From the NCBI GenBank assembly GCA_964626055.1, contig CAZVDF010000004.1, forward strand, positions 1-64,000: DNA of 64,000 nucleotides, read 5' to 3'. Positions 1 through 8,490 of this stretch are shown in pieces; within the stretch, counting starts at the first letter, position 1; each line of letters starts with the position of its first letter. The translations under genes and the position numbers were made by a program. This DNA comes from JAFGSG01 sp964626055. GTDB taxonomy: Bacteria > Spirochaetota > UBA4802 > JAFGDQ01. The notes under the pieces are model-generated. The model had not been told where the DNA came from and made no database searches. It saw nothing but the letters and a program-made list of their open reading frames with translations.

Positions 1-30
1 AAGCGTCAAGGTATTACGCCTTGAAATAAA
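1..30 (-). repeat. Family A structured repeat, partial copy cut by the window edge
   Basis: The reverse complement of the first 30 bases matches the left end of the elements at 6695 and 37118 (the segment reading TTCAAGGCGTAATACC and on into the GACGC hairpin). Only the start of the element is present and the rest lies outside the window. It sits on the 3' side of lolD, about 40 bases past the lolD stop. Confidence 0.75.
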
Positions 31-67
31 TATTTCATGTGATTTGTAAACACCGGCAATTAATCTT

Positions 68-757
68 TTAATTATTTTTCAGATCGTTTTTAATCGCTCC
101 GTCCACCAATGTAATTGTTCTGTCCGTCCTGTCTGCTATCGTTTTGTCATGGGTGACGATTATAATCGTTTTCTGTTTTTCGCGTACGAGTTCCAGTAAA
201 GTATCCATAAGAAGCTTTGAATTTGCGCTGTCCAGGTTCCCTGTGGGCTCATCGGCGAGGATAATATCCGGATTCATGACAAGCGCTCTTGCGACCGCTA
301 TCCTCTGGCATTCTCCGCCGGAAAGTTCCGAGGGTTTATGATCCGATCGATTAATTAAATCGAAACGCTCCAGGATTTCGAGTGCTTGTTGCCTTGCGTT
401 TTTTTTTCTCTCCCTGCTTATTAAAAGCGGGATCATTATGTTTTCAGCCGCCGTAAATTCATTTAAGAGATTATGCATCTGGAAAATAAAACCGATATGC
501 TTATTTCTGAATCCTGCAAGTTCTTCCACGTTCAAATCGGAAATGTCGTTGCCGAGGATCAGCACTCTGCCTGACTGAAATCCGTCGAGGCAGCCTGTCA
601 CATTCAGAAGCGTGGATTTACCCGCGCCCGAAGGTCCCATCACGGAAACAATCTCCCCTTCATTGATCTGCAGGGATATTCCCTTTAGCACCCTGAGACT
701 GTTGCTTCCATATCCGTATATCTTTTCAAGCTCTTCGACAACTATTGGATTTTGCAT
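68..757 (-). CDS. lolD: LolD-like lipoprotein-export ABC transporter ATP-binding protein
   Basis: This is a 229-residue ABC ATPase, the usual length for LolD/MacB-class subunits. Visible motifs are the Walker A GPSGAGKST at residues 41-49, the Q-loop glutamine at 93, the signature LSGGE at 145-149, the Walker B IILADEP at 165-171 and the H-loop histidine at 203. The gene begins 27 bases after the stop of a LolC/E-type permease on the same strand, so the two probably form one inner-membrane complex that releases lipoproteins for transfer to the outer membrane. A MacB or FtsE-like role is possible from the ATPase alone, but the neighbouring permease favours LolD. Confidence 0.9.
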   Translation of the reverse strand: MQNPIVVEELEKIYGYGSNSLRVLKGISLQINEGEIVSVMGPSGAGKSTLLNVTGCLDGFQSGRVLILGNDISDLNVEELAGFRNKHIGFIFQMHNLLNEFTAAENIMIPLLISRERKKNARQQALEILERFDLINRSDHKPSELSGGECQRIAVARALVMNPDIILADEPTGNLDSANSKLLMDTLLELVREKQKTIIIVTHDKTIADRTDRTITLVDGAIKNDLKNN

Positions 758-784
758 TAATGAACTCCGTTCAGCAGGTTATGG

Positions 785-2086
785 TTATTCATATCTGATC
801 GTCTCAATAGGCTGCAGTCTTGAAGCATGCCATGAGGGGAAAACAGCCGCTACGGTAGAAAGGAACACTGTGAGCACAGTGATGGTTACGACAAACTCCG
901 GGCTGATCTCCGTCGGTACGGAGTCGAGGTAATATACATTTCTGGGGACCAGGGAAATTCTCTCGTATATCCCGAATCCGAACAAATGATAAATAAAAGA
1001 CATTGTCCCGTTTATCGCTTTTTCGATCCATTCGATTATCGATTCAAGATTGATCGATGCGGCCAGGCCGAGAATGACCCCGATGATCGAGCCCGTGAGC
1101 CCGATTAAAAAGCCTTCCATAACGAATATTGCCATTATCGATTTTGGTTTTGCTCCCATCGATTTGAGTATCCCTATCGCTTTTCTTTTTTCTGCGACTA
1201 CCATTACCAGTGTTCCCATTATCGTGAACAGCGCGGAAATGATCACAAGGAAAAGAATTATCGTCATTATCAATTTTTCCAGATGCAGGGCATAGAAGAA
1301 ATTCTGGTTTTTTTCTTCGGCTGTCCGCGTCTGGTATTCATAGCCGGTTGCAGCCTGTACCTTCCTTGCGATATAGTCCATTTTATACAGATCGTTTATC
1401 TTGACTCCGACGCCGGAGACGGTATCTCCTATCTCGTAGAGTTTCTGCGCGGATTTAAGGGATATTACAATTAAGCTTGTATCGTATTCATAGTAATGGG
1501 TTTTGAAAAATCCTATAACTTTAAAAATGCTTTTCCCGGGCTGAATGCCGGTTCTCGCGGCAAGTTTCCCTTTAGGGACAAAAAGCTCAATTCTGTCTCC
1601 AAGTTTAATATTATTGTTGAGAGCCATCTCCGAGCCTATAAAAGCTTCTTCCCCCGGCGCAAAATTTTTCTCTCCTTCCGTTATAAATTTCGCAATATCG
1701 CGGGGCAGATTTTTATCGCTGCCCATCCCCCTGACCCCTACGGGCGATATATTCTCTCTGAATCTGAAAAGGGCCTGTCCCTCGATATACGGCTCTGCGG
1801 ATTTTATCCCCTGCACCGATATTATTTTATTTTTCAAATTCTCATAATTATTAATTAATTTATCCCTTGAAACCGGATAATTCAGTACTTCAATATGCGA
1901 ATTAACATCGAGGATTTTGTCTTTAATGGCGCTTTGAAATCCGTTCATTACTGATATGACAATTATCAGTATGAATACGCCGATAAATACAATTGTGACG
2001 GATAATATTGTATTGAATGATACGATCCCCTGGCTTTTTTTTGCTTTTAAATACCTGAACCCGATGAATAATTCAAATATGCTCAT
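785..2086 (-). CDS. lolE: LolC/LolE-family lipoprotein-releasing permease
   Basis: The 433-residue protein has the four-helix plan of LolC/E. There is one membrane segment near residues 23-47, a periplasmic domain of about 220 residues, and three C-terminal segments near 270-298, 318-345 and 395-418. The FtsX-like cytoplasmic loop with KAIGILKSMGA lies between the second and third segments, and the protein ends in the typical IETIRYE. It is expected to pair with the downstream ATPase (LolD). Only one permease is present, so it may act as a homodimer as in LolF-type systems; this is inference. Three bases separate its start from the upstream methyltransferase-like gene. Confidence 0.88.
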   Translation of the reverse strand: MSIFELFIGFRYLKAKKSQGIVSFNTILSVTIVFIGVFILIIVISVMNGFQSAIKDKILDVNSHIEVLNYPVSRDKLINNYENLKNKIISVQGIKSAEPYIEGQALFRFRENISPVGVRGMGSDKNLPRDIAKFITEGEKNFAPGEEAFIGSEMALNNNIKLGDRIELFVPKGKLAARTGIQPGKSIFKVIGFFKTHYYEYDTSLIVISLKSAQKLYEIGDTVSGVGVKINDLYKMDYIARKVQAATGYEYQTRTAEEKNQNFFYALHLEKLIMTIILFLVIISALFTIMGTLVMVVAEKRKAIGILKSMGAKPKSIMAIFVMEGFLIGLTGSIIGVILGLAASINLESIIEWIEKAINGTMSFIYHLFGFGIYERISLVPRNVYYLDSVPTEISPEFVVTITVLTVFLSTVAAVFPSWHASRLQPIETIRYE

Positions 2087-2089
2087 AAT

Positions 2090-2887
2090 TTATCCCTGCT
2101 GTGATAGTAAATCCTTGTTCTTTACCCTCATGTAAACCCCGAAATAATACGGCTCGGAGATATTTTGGTTTTCGTCCATCTGCATTAAATTAAGAAATTC
2201 TTCTTTATGTGTTTGAATAAAATCAAGTGCGTTTTGCTTTGTTCCCGAATCATACAATTTCTGAAAATATTCTATCTTTAGATTCAGGTTATTTTTAAAA
2301 TTGATCTGTATGTTTTTTACGAGCTTGAATTCTTTCAGCTCAAGGAAAGTGATAATGTCTTCCGGAATATAATAATCGTTATGAAGGGGAAATACTATTC
2401 TTGTGAAATCATCGTAAATGCCGTCTATATCGTTGCTATTCAGCACCACCGTAGACAGAAAGAATATCCCGTCGAACTGCAGCGACCTTTTGATCTCATC
2501 TATGAATTTCCCGGAATTAAAAAAATCCAGATAGTCTATGCAGATAGTCAGGTCGGAGGCATAGTAGTCCACCGGGAAATCATTGAGGTCTCCATTGATG
2601 AATTTGATTTTTTGAGTATCGCTGTCGCCGGCATGTATATTTAAAAAATTGCTTATTGCCGAGAAGGAAGGCTCGACGACTACAAAATAAGATTTGAATT
2701 TTTTAACCATTTCCATCAGGATATCGCCGTGCCCTATGCCGGCTTTAACGATAACGCCCGGATTATAAGTATTTATAACGTCAAATAACCTTTCCTTGAC
2801 TGCATCGTACCTGTTCTTTGGTTCTATTAAAAAGTTATTTTTTAAGTCATAATCTATAAAATCCTGCACCTGTTTCAACCTGTTCAT
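2090..2887 (-). CDS. Class I SAM-dependent methyltransferase-like protein
   Basis: This is a protein of about 265 residues with a Rossmann-type start: a hydrophobic strand, then KAGIGHGDI in the place of the glycine-rich SAM loop, then VVVEP as the acidic strand end. The later motifs are weak, so the enzyme may be divergent and no substrate can be named. I prefer the methionine at 2887 because GGAG lies six bases before it; a start at 2899 is also open. It is the first gene of the unit leading into the Lol genes, with a three-base gap. A link to lipoprotein or lipid modification is only a guess. Confidence 0.6.
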   Translation of the reverse strand: MNRLKQVQDFIDYDLKNNFLIEPKNRYDAVKERLFDVINTYNPGVIVKAGIGHGDILMEMVKKFKSYFVVVEPSFSAISNFLNIHAGDSDTQKIKFINGDLNDFPVDYYASDLTICIDYLDFFNSGKFIDEIKRSLQFDGIFFLSTVVLNSNDIDGIYDDFTRIVFPLHNDYYIPEDIITFLELKEFKLVKNIQINFKNNLNLKIEYFQKLYDSGTKQNALDFIQTHKEEFLNLMQMDENQNISEPYYFGVYMRVKNKDLLSQQG

Positions 2888-3037
2888 ATTAAACTCCATT
2901 GAGGCCTGAATGATTATTATATCCCGCGTGAAATTTCGCGCATTGCGTTAATAAATAATATCTTGAAGCCAGTTTTTATAAAATTATTGTGTATTTCACG
3001 AAACAAAACAGCAACAACTTTTCCTCGGATGGATAAT

Positions 3038-3068
3038 AAAAAAGTGCACTTTTAATAGTGCACTTTTT
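3038..3068 (-). terminator. Rho-independent terminator
   Basis: An 11-bp stem (AAAAAGTGCAC and its complement) with an eight-base AT-rich loop gives a hairpin with A/T tracts on both flanks. It lies downstream of the small minus-strand gene at 3126 and upstream of the 2887 start, so it probably separates the two transcripts. Confidence 0.75.
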
Positions 3069-3125
3069 GAGGTCCGGCCGATGTTTTACTGTTCAGGCAC
3101 CGGTTAATTCGGAGTAAAATTGAAT

Positions 3126-3368
3126 TTATGCGAATATGTTCAGCTTATTGCCTTTGTCGGATCCGGCATTTTTGTCCGGGATCTCCGCTCCGATCAGCAT
3201 AAAAAGAAAATTTTGCAGTTCTTCAAGACCCATCAAGACATCGGTATAATTGAATTCATGTTCAATATTCTCAGCCGCTATATTTTCTGTAGTGTTTGGA
3301 TTTATTTTTGCGGAATTTAAATCGGCTTTGCTTACAGGGAAATAATTCGTATTTAATGTGACATCCAT
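3126..3368 (-). CDS. Small hypothetical protein (80 aa)
   Basis: I do not recognise this 80-residue protein. It has no signal peptide or membrane segment. It is acidic and asparagine-rich, with a hydrophobic centre around residues 43-62 (VLMGLEELQNFLFMLIGAEI) that could form an amphipathic helix. Coding status is supported by a strong ribosome site (AAGGAGGT, eight bases before the ATG) and by the terminator just after the stop. It is monocistronic: the next gene upstream ends 150 bases away. Confidence 0.65.
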   Translation of the reverse strand: MDVTLNTNYFPVSKADLNSAKINPNTTENIAAENIEHEFNYTDVLMGLEELQNFLFMLIGAEIPDKNAGSDKGNKLNIFA

Positions 3369-3527
3369 TTCGAATACCTCCTTCCTTGGACCGTACTTAT
3401 ATTTATATTTTCGTCAAAAATATATAATTAATTATTATTTTTTTATTATATATAGTATTTTTTGAATGTTCATATTGCGATTTCCGGCAAAAATCGGGGT
3501 TTTTAATTAAACCTGAAACGGATATAA

Positions 3528-4268
3528 CTATTTGCGGGTTTGCCCCGGGTGATTCTGTTCGCCGGCAGCGGGGTTATTTATCTTTAACAGACGGTTTATA
3601 TGCTCTTTGATCTCTTTCGAATCCGGGAATTTTTCAAGGGCTTTTTTAAGGTATCTTTTTGCGATATCCATATGCCCCCTCTTCATCTGAATGCATCCCA
3701 TTGTGTCGAGGTAAGCCGCGTTGTCCGGATTATGTCTTAACGCGTTCCTGGCGTATGTCACCGCCGTATCCAGGTCACCGTCGGTCTCTGAAATAATATA
3801 CGCCGCGGAATTATAAGCGTTGGAGTTGTTCTTATCTATTTCGATGATTTTTTTATAAATACTGACGGCTTCTTTATAGTTATTTTCCTTTTCCAGGATA
3901 AAGCCCTGCATACTTAGAAGTACCGTATCATCACTTACTATTTTTAATCCTTCGCCGATATATTTTTTCGCCTGTGCGTAATCCATGGTCATGATTAAGG
4001 AATATGACAGCATTTTAATTACGGTAATAACGTCTACATAAGTCTGCGGCAGATCGCGCACCTTTTTTAAGTACGTGATCGCGGAATTAAAAAGTTTTTT
4101 TTTGCAGTAGCATATGCCGAGATTATAAAGGATTTCCGGATTTTCCTTGTCGAGCACCAGCGCGGCAGTCAGTTTTTCAAGCGCGCTGTCGTAATCTCTC
4201 GCGGAAATTTTTTTCAAAGCGGAATTTAAAAATTTTTTTATTCTCTCGTTGAGTTCCGTTTTTGCCAT
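3528..4268 (-). CDS. Tetratricopeptide repeat protein
   Basis: The 246-residue protein consists almost wholly of TPR units, with recognisable cores such as YDSALEKLTAALVLDKENPEILYN, SNAYNSAAYIISETDGD and AAYLDTMGCIQMKRG, ending in a short basic tail. It has no signal peptide and is likely cytoplasmic. TPR arrays mediate protein-protein contact, and no partner is evident. It lies 61 bases downstream of surE on the same strand and probably belongs to its transcript. Confidence 0.85.
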   Translation of the reverse strand: MAKTELNERIKKFLNSALKKISARDYDSALEKLTAALVLDKENPEILYNLGICYCKKKLFNSAITYLKKVRDLPQTYVDVITVIKMLSYSLIMTMDYAQAKKYIGEGLKIVSDDTVLLSMQGFILEKENNYKEAVSIYKKIIEIDKNNSNAYNSAAYIISETDGDLDTAVTYARNALRHNPDNAAYLDTMGCIQMKRGHMDIAKRYLKKALEKFPDSKEIKEHINRLLKINNPAAGEQNHPGQTRK

Positions 4269-4329
4269 TTTTTTATCTCATGCAAACTGAAATTCGTACC
4301 CTGCATTTGATCCAAATATGATTTAAGCT

Positions 4330-5079
4330 TCAGGACGCATTCTCTGCCGGGATACTTTTTAAAAATTCATAATCGGTACAATCCAGCGTAAGCGGCGTAA
4401 TGGTTATATATCCTTTTTCAAGCTCGGATATATCCGATGTTTCGTCTTTCATGGGCCCCATGATATTGCCGTAGTTGAACTGAACATTCATTTCTTTATC
4501 CCCTTTATCAAGCACTTTGTAGGAATCATTATACCTCCGTTTACCGAGAGACGGATACCTTACGCCCAGAATTTTATTTTCCGGCAGATCGGGATAATTA
4601 ATGTTTAAAAACAAACATTTATTGTTAAAATATAAATAGTATTTTTCGATATAGTTCAGTAAAAATTTCGAAGCATCTTCAAAATATTCAGAATCGCCCG
4701 TGCGGTTCATCGAGATCGCAATAGCCGGTACGCCGTAAATACAGGCAACCCTGGCTCCCCCTACGGTTCCCGAGAAGTAGATATCATCCCCGAGATTAGG
4801 GCCGTGGTTGATGCCTGAGATAACAATATCCGCTTTCGGGATTATGTTCCCCCTCAGGCCCATATTGACGCAGTCCGCGGGGAAGGCATCCATGGCAAAA
4901 ATATTTTTTGATATGGTTACGATTTTAAAATTATTTTTAAAAGTCATTGCATTGGAAGACCCGCTTCTTTCATCGCTCGGGGCTATTATGAATGCGTTAT
5001 GTTTTTCGGAGAGAACGTCGAATAATGCGATTATTCCTTTTGCGTTAACTCCGTCGTCGTTTGTAAGAAGAATGTTCAT
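4330..5079 (-). CDS. surE: 5'/3'-nucleotidase SurE
   Basis: The 249-residue protein fits the SurE family in length and motifs. It begins MNILLTNDDG with the paired metal-binding aspartates D8 and D9, followed by the DERSGSS segment (residues 36-42) and the NHGPNLGDD loop from N91. SurE removes phosphate from nucleoside 5'- and 3'-monophosphates and helps stationary-phase survival. No good ribosome site precedes the ATG, but the chorismate synthase homologue upstream ends only four bases before it, so translation is probably coupled. Confidence 0.95.
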   Translation of the reverse strand: MNILLTNDDGVNAKGIIALFDVLSEKHNAFIIAPSDERSGSSNAMTFKNNFKIVTISKNIFAMDAFPADCVNMGLRGNIIPKADIVISGINHGPNLGDDIYFSGTVGGARVACIYGVPAIAISMNRTGDSEYFEDASKFLLNYIEKYYLYFNNKCLFLNINYPDLPENKILGVRYPSLGKRRYNDSYKVLDKGDKEMNVQFNYGNIMGPMKDETSDISELEKGYITITPLTLDCTDYEFLKSIPAENAS

Positions 5080-5083
5080 ATTA

Positions 5084-6403
5084 TTATTTTTGAATCCTCT
5101 GAAAAGCCAGATGCATCATGTACTGGTCAAGTAGAATTATTGACGTAAAGGCTTCCGCCACAGGCCAGATGCGCGATACGATAGTAGGATCTCTTCGCGT
5201 TACCGCGCTCAGCTCAGCATCGGTCAGTGAAACTTTGTCGATGGTTTTTTGGATCTTTGCTATTGTCGGCGTCGGTTTCACCGCAAGACGGGCCACTATA
5301 TCCTGTCCTGTCGCAAGACCGCCTGTTATTCCCCCGCTGTTATTGCTCCGAAAGACTACGCGTCCGTTCTCAACGCGCATCTCGTCATTACACGCGCTGC
5401 CGGTCATGTCCTTTGCCTTTATGCCAGCTCCTATCTCGACGGCTTTAACCGCTCCTATGCTCATCATGCGGCCGAGCTCCCCGTCGAGCTTGCCGAACAC
5501 CGGCTCGCCCATGCCTGCCGGAACGCCTGTCGCAACGACTTCCACAATCCCGCCGCTTGAATCTCCCTCGTCGCGGACAGCGATTATTTTATCGTACATG
5601 GCTTTTGCGGCTTCGATATCCGGGCAGTTGAGCACGTGATGAATGCCGCGTTCGGCAAGGCTGTCGATTTCTTTTTTATCGAGCGGCGGACGCGTTATCT
5701 CCGGGACGAGCTTTTCTATTTGCGCCAGCACCGCTGTCTTTTCAAGGAAACGCATTCCGGGTTTAATCCGGCCTTCTTTATAAATCATTTTGTAAACCGG
5801 ATCGGTGTCTTTGCGGAATTCTTTAAAGCCTTTGACTGTATCAAATGCTTTTTTATAGTTCATTTCCCGCATTGAAATCCCGGCCGCTTCCTTTACATAC
5901 GAAAATACATTTATGCCTCTGTCTTTTAGAATGCGCTTCGCGACGGCACCTGCCGCTACTATCGTGGAAGTATAGCGGCCGCTGAAAATGCCTGCGCCTA
6001 TCGCGTCGTCCCATGATCCGTACTTCTGATATGAAGCGTATGAAGCATGGCCGGGACGCGGCGTGCGGTTTGTGCTTCTGTACTGTTCGATATGCTCGAA
6101 ATGCCTGTCGAGGTTCGGGATAAGAATTACGAGTGGAGTGCCGTTGGTATAACCTTCGTTATTGAATCCTTCCATTGTGTCGGCTGCGTTAACGCCGCTG
6201 AAGATTATGGGGATATCGGGCTCGCGGCGCGGTGAAGAGAGTTCCCCCTGCCCGGGTTTTCTTTGAAGAAGCTCTGCGTAGATCTCCCGCTCTTCGAAAT
6301 AATATCCCGCGGGAACGCCCTGAATGTGGGAACTCAGCCCTTCCTGATATGATCCTCCGGCTACCGCCACCTGAAAGAGTTTCCCGTAAGAGCAGCCTAG
6401 CAT
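5084..6403 (-). CDS. aroC: Chorismate synthase homologue, divergent active site
   Basis: Chorismate synthase makes chorismate from EPSP with reduced FMN. The fold is clear: RRREPD-type and SGV segments, RPGHASY with the second catalytic histidine at residue 119, SSGGIVEVVATGVPAG, RSNNSGGITGG, and the C-terminal RRDPT segment. The start chosen is the ATG at 6403, with AAGGAG six bases before it; the longer reading begins with GTG and lacks such a site. At about 439 residues it exceeds the usual 350-390. The N-terminal GESHG motif reads GGSYQ in an ungapped alignment of the block LF...GVPAG, so the first catalytic histidine is Tyr19, and SARET reads SGRYT. It may be a specialised paralogue rather than the housekeeping enzyme. 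Confidence 0.8.
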   Translation of the reverse strand: MLGCSYGKLFQVAVAGGSYQEGLSSHIQGVPAGYYFEEREIYAELLQRKPGQGELSSPRREPDIPIIFSGVNAADTMEGFNNEGYTNGTPLVILIPNLDRHFEHIEQYRSTNRTPRPGHASYASYQKYGSWDDAIGAGIFSGRYTSTIVAAGAVAKRILKDRGINVFSYVKEAAGISMREMNYKKAFDTVKGFKEFRKDTDPVYKMIYKEGRIKPGMRFLEKTAVLAQIEKLVPEITRPPLDKKEIDSLAERGIHHVLNCPDIEAAKAMYDKIIAVRDEGDSSGGIVEVVATGVPAGMGEPVFGKLDGELGRMMSIGAVKAVEIGAGIKAKDMTGSACNDEMRVENGRVVFRSNNSGGITGGLATGQDIVARLAVKPTPTIAKIQKTIDKVSLTDAELSAVTRRDPTIVSRIWPVAEAFTSIILLDQYMMHLAFQRIQK

Positions 6404-6694
6404 GATTTTCTCCTTAATGTTCACTTGAAAAACGGATTTATTCCCGGCATTCCGTTATATTTTTTATCTGCCGGGTTCATTAAAATACTATGAAAACAGT
6501 CAATGTTGATTTTTTTCAAGAATAAATTGGAAAACTGCAGAAAATAAAATATAATTTTAAATGGTATCGATACGCCCATATACGGATGATTGCAGTAAAA
6601 ATATCGTTTGAGACTGTATCGGAGATTTCGGGACGCATCAAAGTGTAATTTTTTGAAGAGGATTGTGCCGTACTGCCGAGATATAAATTTAATC

Positions 6695-6855
6695 GGAATT
6701 TATTTCAAGGCGTAATACCTTGACGCTTGCGTCGAGGATGTAAGCCTATCGATTTGCGGAGCAAATCGATAACGCCTTGAAACATAATACCCCGCCGACA
6801 CCGAAGGTGGCGGCCGGTACGTCAGTACCGGGGGCTTGCCCCGGGGAATTTTATT
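6695..6855. repeat. Family A structured repeat, full copy 1
   Basis: This copy is nearly identical to the one at 37118-37279. It holds a cloverleaf module: an outer stem pairing 6703-6712 with 6772-6781, with the hairpins GACGCTTGCGTC and ATCGATTTGC/GCAAATCGAT inside it. Three further hairpins follow, at 6794-6814, at CCGGTAC/GTACCGG, and at the GGGG/CCCC stem. Its right end, GGAATTTTATT, contains the stop codon of the minus-strand gene that follows. No transposase is nearby. Bases 6404-6694 on its left show no gene. Confidence 0.85.
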
Positions 6856-7606
6856 TATTCAAATACTTTTTCGCAAGATTGTCGTAAATATCTGTTTTGT
6901 AATACAATATATTTGCTTTATCAAACCTTTTAGCCAGACGCTTTCCTTTCTCAGATTTGCGAAAGATACTATAGACTTTTGTTCTTTCAACAGGCAATAA
7001 GATTACCCTGACTTTATTTCTATATCCTTTCATACTGAGATCGTACAGGCAGGAAATATAATTGATATTCAGGAGAGCATCTACCCTTTTGTTCATAAGC
7101 ATGTCTGTCAGTATTTGTTGATAATTAGTCTGTGTGCTTAATTCAAATTTAATGTTTGGATGCCTTAAGAGGGAGGGGAGGTATCCACCTTCAATGAAAC
7201 CGATTCTCAGGCCGAGAAGATCTTCCTGGTCGGTTATTTTGTTGATTGGACTGTCGTTCGAGACAACAAGGCAACTTGATATTTCCGACATATTTGTTTC
7301 CGGATAGATGAACATCGATTCCCTTTCAGGTATTTTGGTCATATTTGTTATTACATCCACTTCACCCTGCTCAAGCATTTTTACAACTCTCAGGATTGGA
7401 AATGGTCCTGAGACTTCCACTTCAACATTCATTTTCGGCGCTATATGCTGCTTCCAGTAATCTATTGCAGAACCTCCCGGTTTTTTATCCGGGCCTATTG
7501 CCATCATATACGGCGGAAGATTGAAAATGCCGATCCTGACTTTTTCCATGCTGTAAACGCAGGTTACCTTTAAAATCAAAAAAATAAAAATAAATATTAT
7601 TCTCAT
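6851..7606 (-). CDS. Periplasmic solute-binding protein (family 3-like)
   Basis: The protein has about 251 residues: a signal peptide (MRIIFIFIFLILKVTCVYS), then a mature domain resembling family 3 periplasmic binding proteins, with IGIFNLPPYM near the start and the GEVDVITNMTKIPERE segment. I take the ATG at 7606 as the start, since GGAG lies six bases before it, and the signal peptide then begins normally. No transporter permease or ATPase is adjacent, so it is an orphan binding protein and may sense rather than import its ligand. Its stop codon lies inside the end of the family A repeat. Confidence 0.75.
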   Translation of the reverse strand: MRIIFIFIFLILKVTCVYSMEKVRIGIFNLPPYMMAIGPDKKPGGSAIDYWKQHIAPKMNVEVEVSGPFPILRVVKMLEQGEVDVITNMTKIPERESMFIYPETNMSEISSCLVVSNDSPINKITDQEDLLGLRIGFIEGGYLPSLLRHPNIKFELSTQTNYQQILTDMLMNKRVDALLNINYISCLYDLSMKGYRNKVRVILLPVERTKVYSIFRKSEKGKRLAKRFDKANILYYKTDIYDNLAKKYLNK

Positions 7607-7978
7607 AAAAATCTCCATTAATATTTATTGTAAAGGTATCTGATATCCAATGAATAAATATTGAATCAACTCAGAGTTGTTGTTTATATGACTCGATAAT
7701 TTTAGGATGATATCTGGGTAATTCGGAAAAACGCTGTCGAATGTTTGGTCAATTACTGGAATAGTATAATCGAAGTTTTATAAATGTCAACCGGGTTTTC
7801 TCCGGTGTTTTTTCTGGTTGTCTTCCGTCCCGGGCAGTACCGGTATTGTTATAATTAGCGCAATTCATCACGGAAACATTAAATTCATTTTTAATGGATT
7901 TAAAAATTGAGCTTGCTATTTATAGCAATTTTCTATCTCGATTTAAATGAAGTATTATTTATCAGGAGAATTTGTAAA
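7607..7978. other. Intergenic region between divergent genes
   Basis: This AT-rich stretch must hold the promoters of the divergent binding-protein and queF genes. I find no convincing preQ1 riboswitch before queF. A weak hairpin (ACCGG/CCGGT) followed by six T lies near 7788-7812. Confidence 0.4.
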
Positions 7979-8365
7979 ATGACGGATTATTCAAACGCCT
8001 CGGCTGCAAATCTGGAAAAACCCGAGGGATTTAAATTTGACTTTATACCGGTTAAAAATCACTCTCTTATTATAGAGTGGGTTTACCCGGAATTCCAGAG
8101 CATATGTCCGGTTTCCGGCAGGCACGATCAGGGTACTCTCACTTTGAAATACAGGCCGCGGGAAAAATTAGTTGAGAGCAAATCGATGCGCGAATATCTC
8201 AGTCTGTGGCGCAATCTGCATAACTGGCAGGAGCAGGTTACCGAAGAGATCGCGGACGTATTGTACAAAGCGCTTCAGCCTGCCGCGCTTGAAGTGGAAA
8301 TCGAGTGGGCTCCCAGGGGAGGAATTTTCGCCCGCACCCTATCCAGAAAGGGAGAGGATTTGTGA
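7979..8365 (+). CDS. queF: PreQ0 reductase (NADPH-dependent 7-cyano-7-deazaguanine reductase)
   Basis: QueF reduces the nitrile of preQ0 to preQ1 in queuosine biosynthesis. The 128-residue protein belongs to the short, unimodular YkvM-like class. It has SICPVSG with the catalytic cysteine C43, aspartate D50 seven residues later, the VESKS substrate motif at 65-69, and glutamate E85 at the family spacing. The histidine normally next to that glutamate is glutamine (Q84). The start at 7979 is supported by AGGAGAA eight bases upstream; the open frame extends 24 codons further but without such a site. No other queuosine gene is nearby. Confidence 0.9.
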   Translation: MTDYSNASAANLEKPEGFKFDFIPVKNHSLIIEWVYPEFQSICPVSGRHDQGTLTLKYRPREKLVESKSMREYLSLWRNLHNWQEQVTEEIADVLYKALQPAALEVEIEWAPRGGIFARTLSRKGEDL

Positions 8366-8433
8366 TGTATTCCGATTTATGAAAAAATAAAATATGAATT
8401 AAAGATGAGTTCCAAGTGATATTAGATAACAAT

Positions 8434-8463
8434 AAAAAAGGGAAACATCTGTTTCCCTTTTTT
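8434..8463. terminator. Bidirectional rho-independent terminator
   Basis: The stem AAAAGGGAAACA pairs with TGTTTCCCTTTT around a very short loop, with A and T tracts on both sides. It lies between the convergent queF (+) and outer-membrane protein (-) genes and can end both transcripts. Confidence 0.85.
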
Positions 8464-8490
8464 ATAAAGAAAAAAAATAATTTTTCCTGT

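Noticed and set aside
6583..6645. 20-codon frame MIAVKISFETVSEISGRIKV
   Set aside because: No ribosome site or promoter; could arise by chance.
7770..7978. PreQ1 riboswitch before queF
   Set aside because: No class I core (the C-rich loop and A-rich tail) could be found; only a weak five-base-stem hairpin is present.
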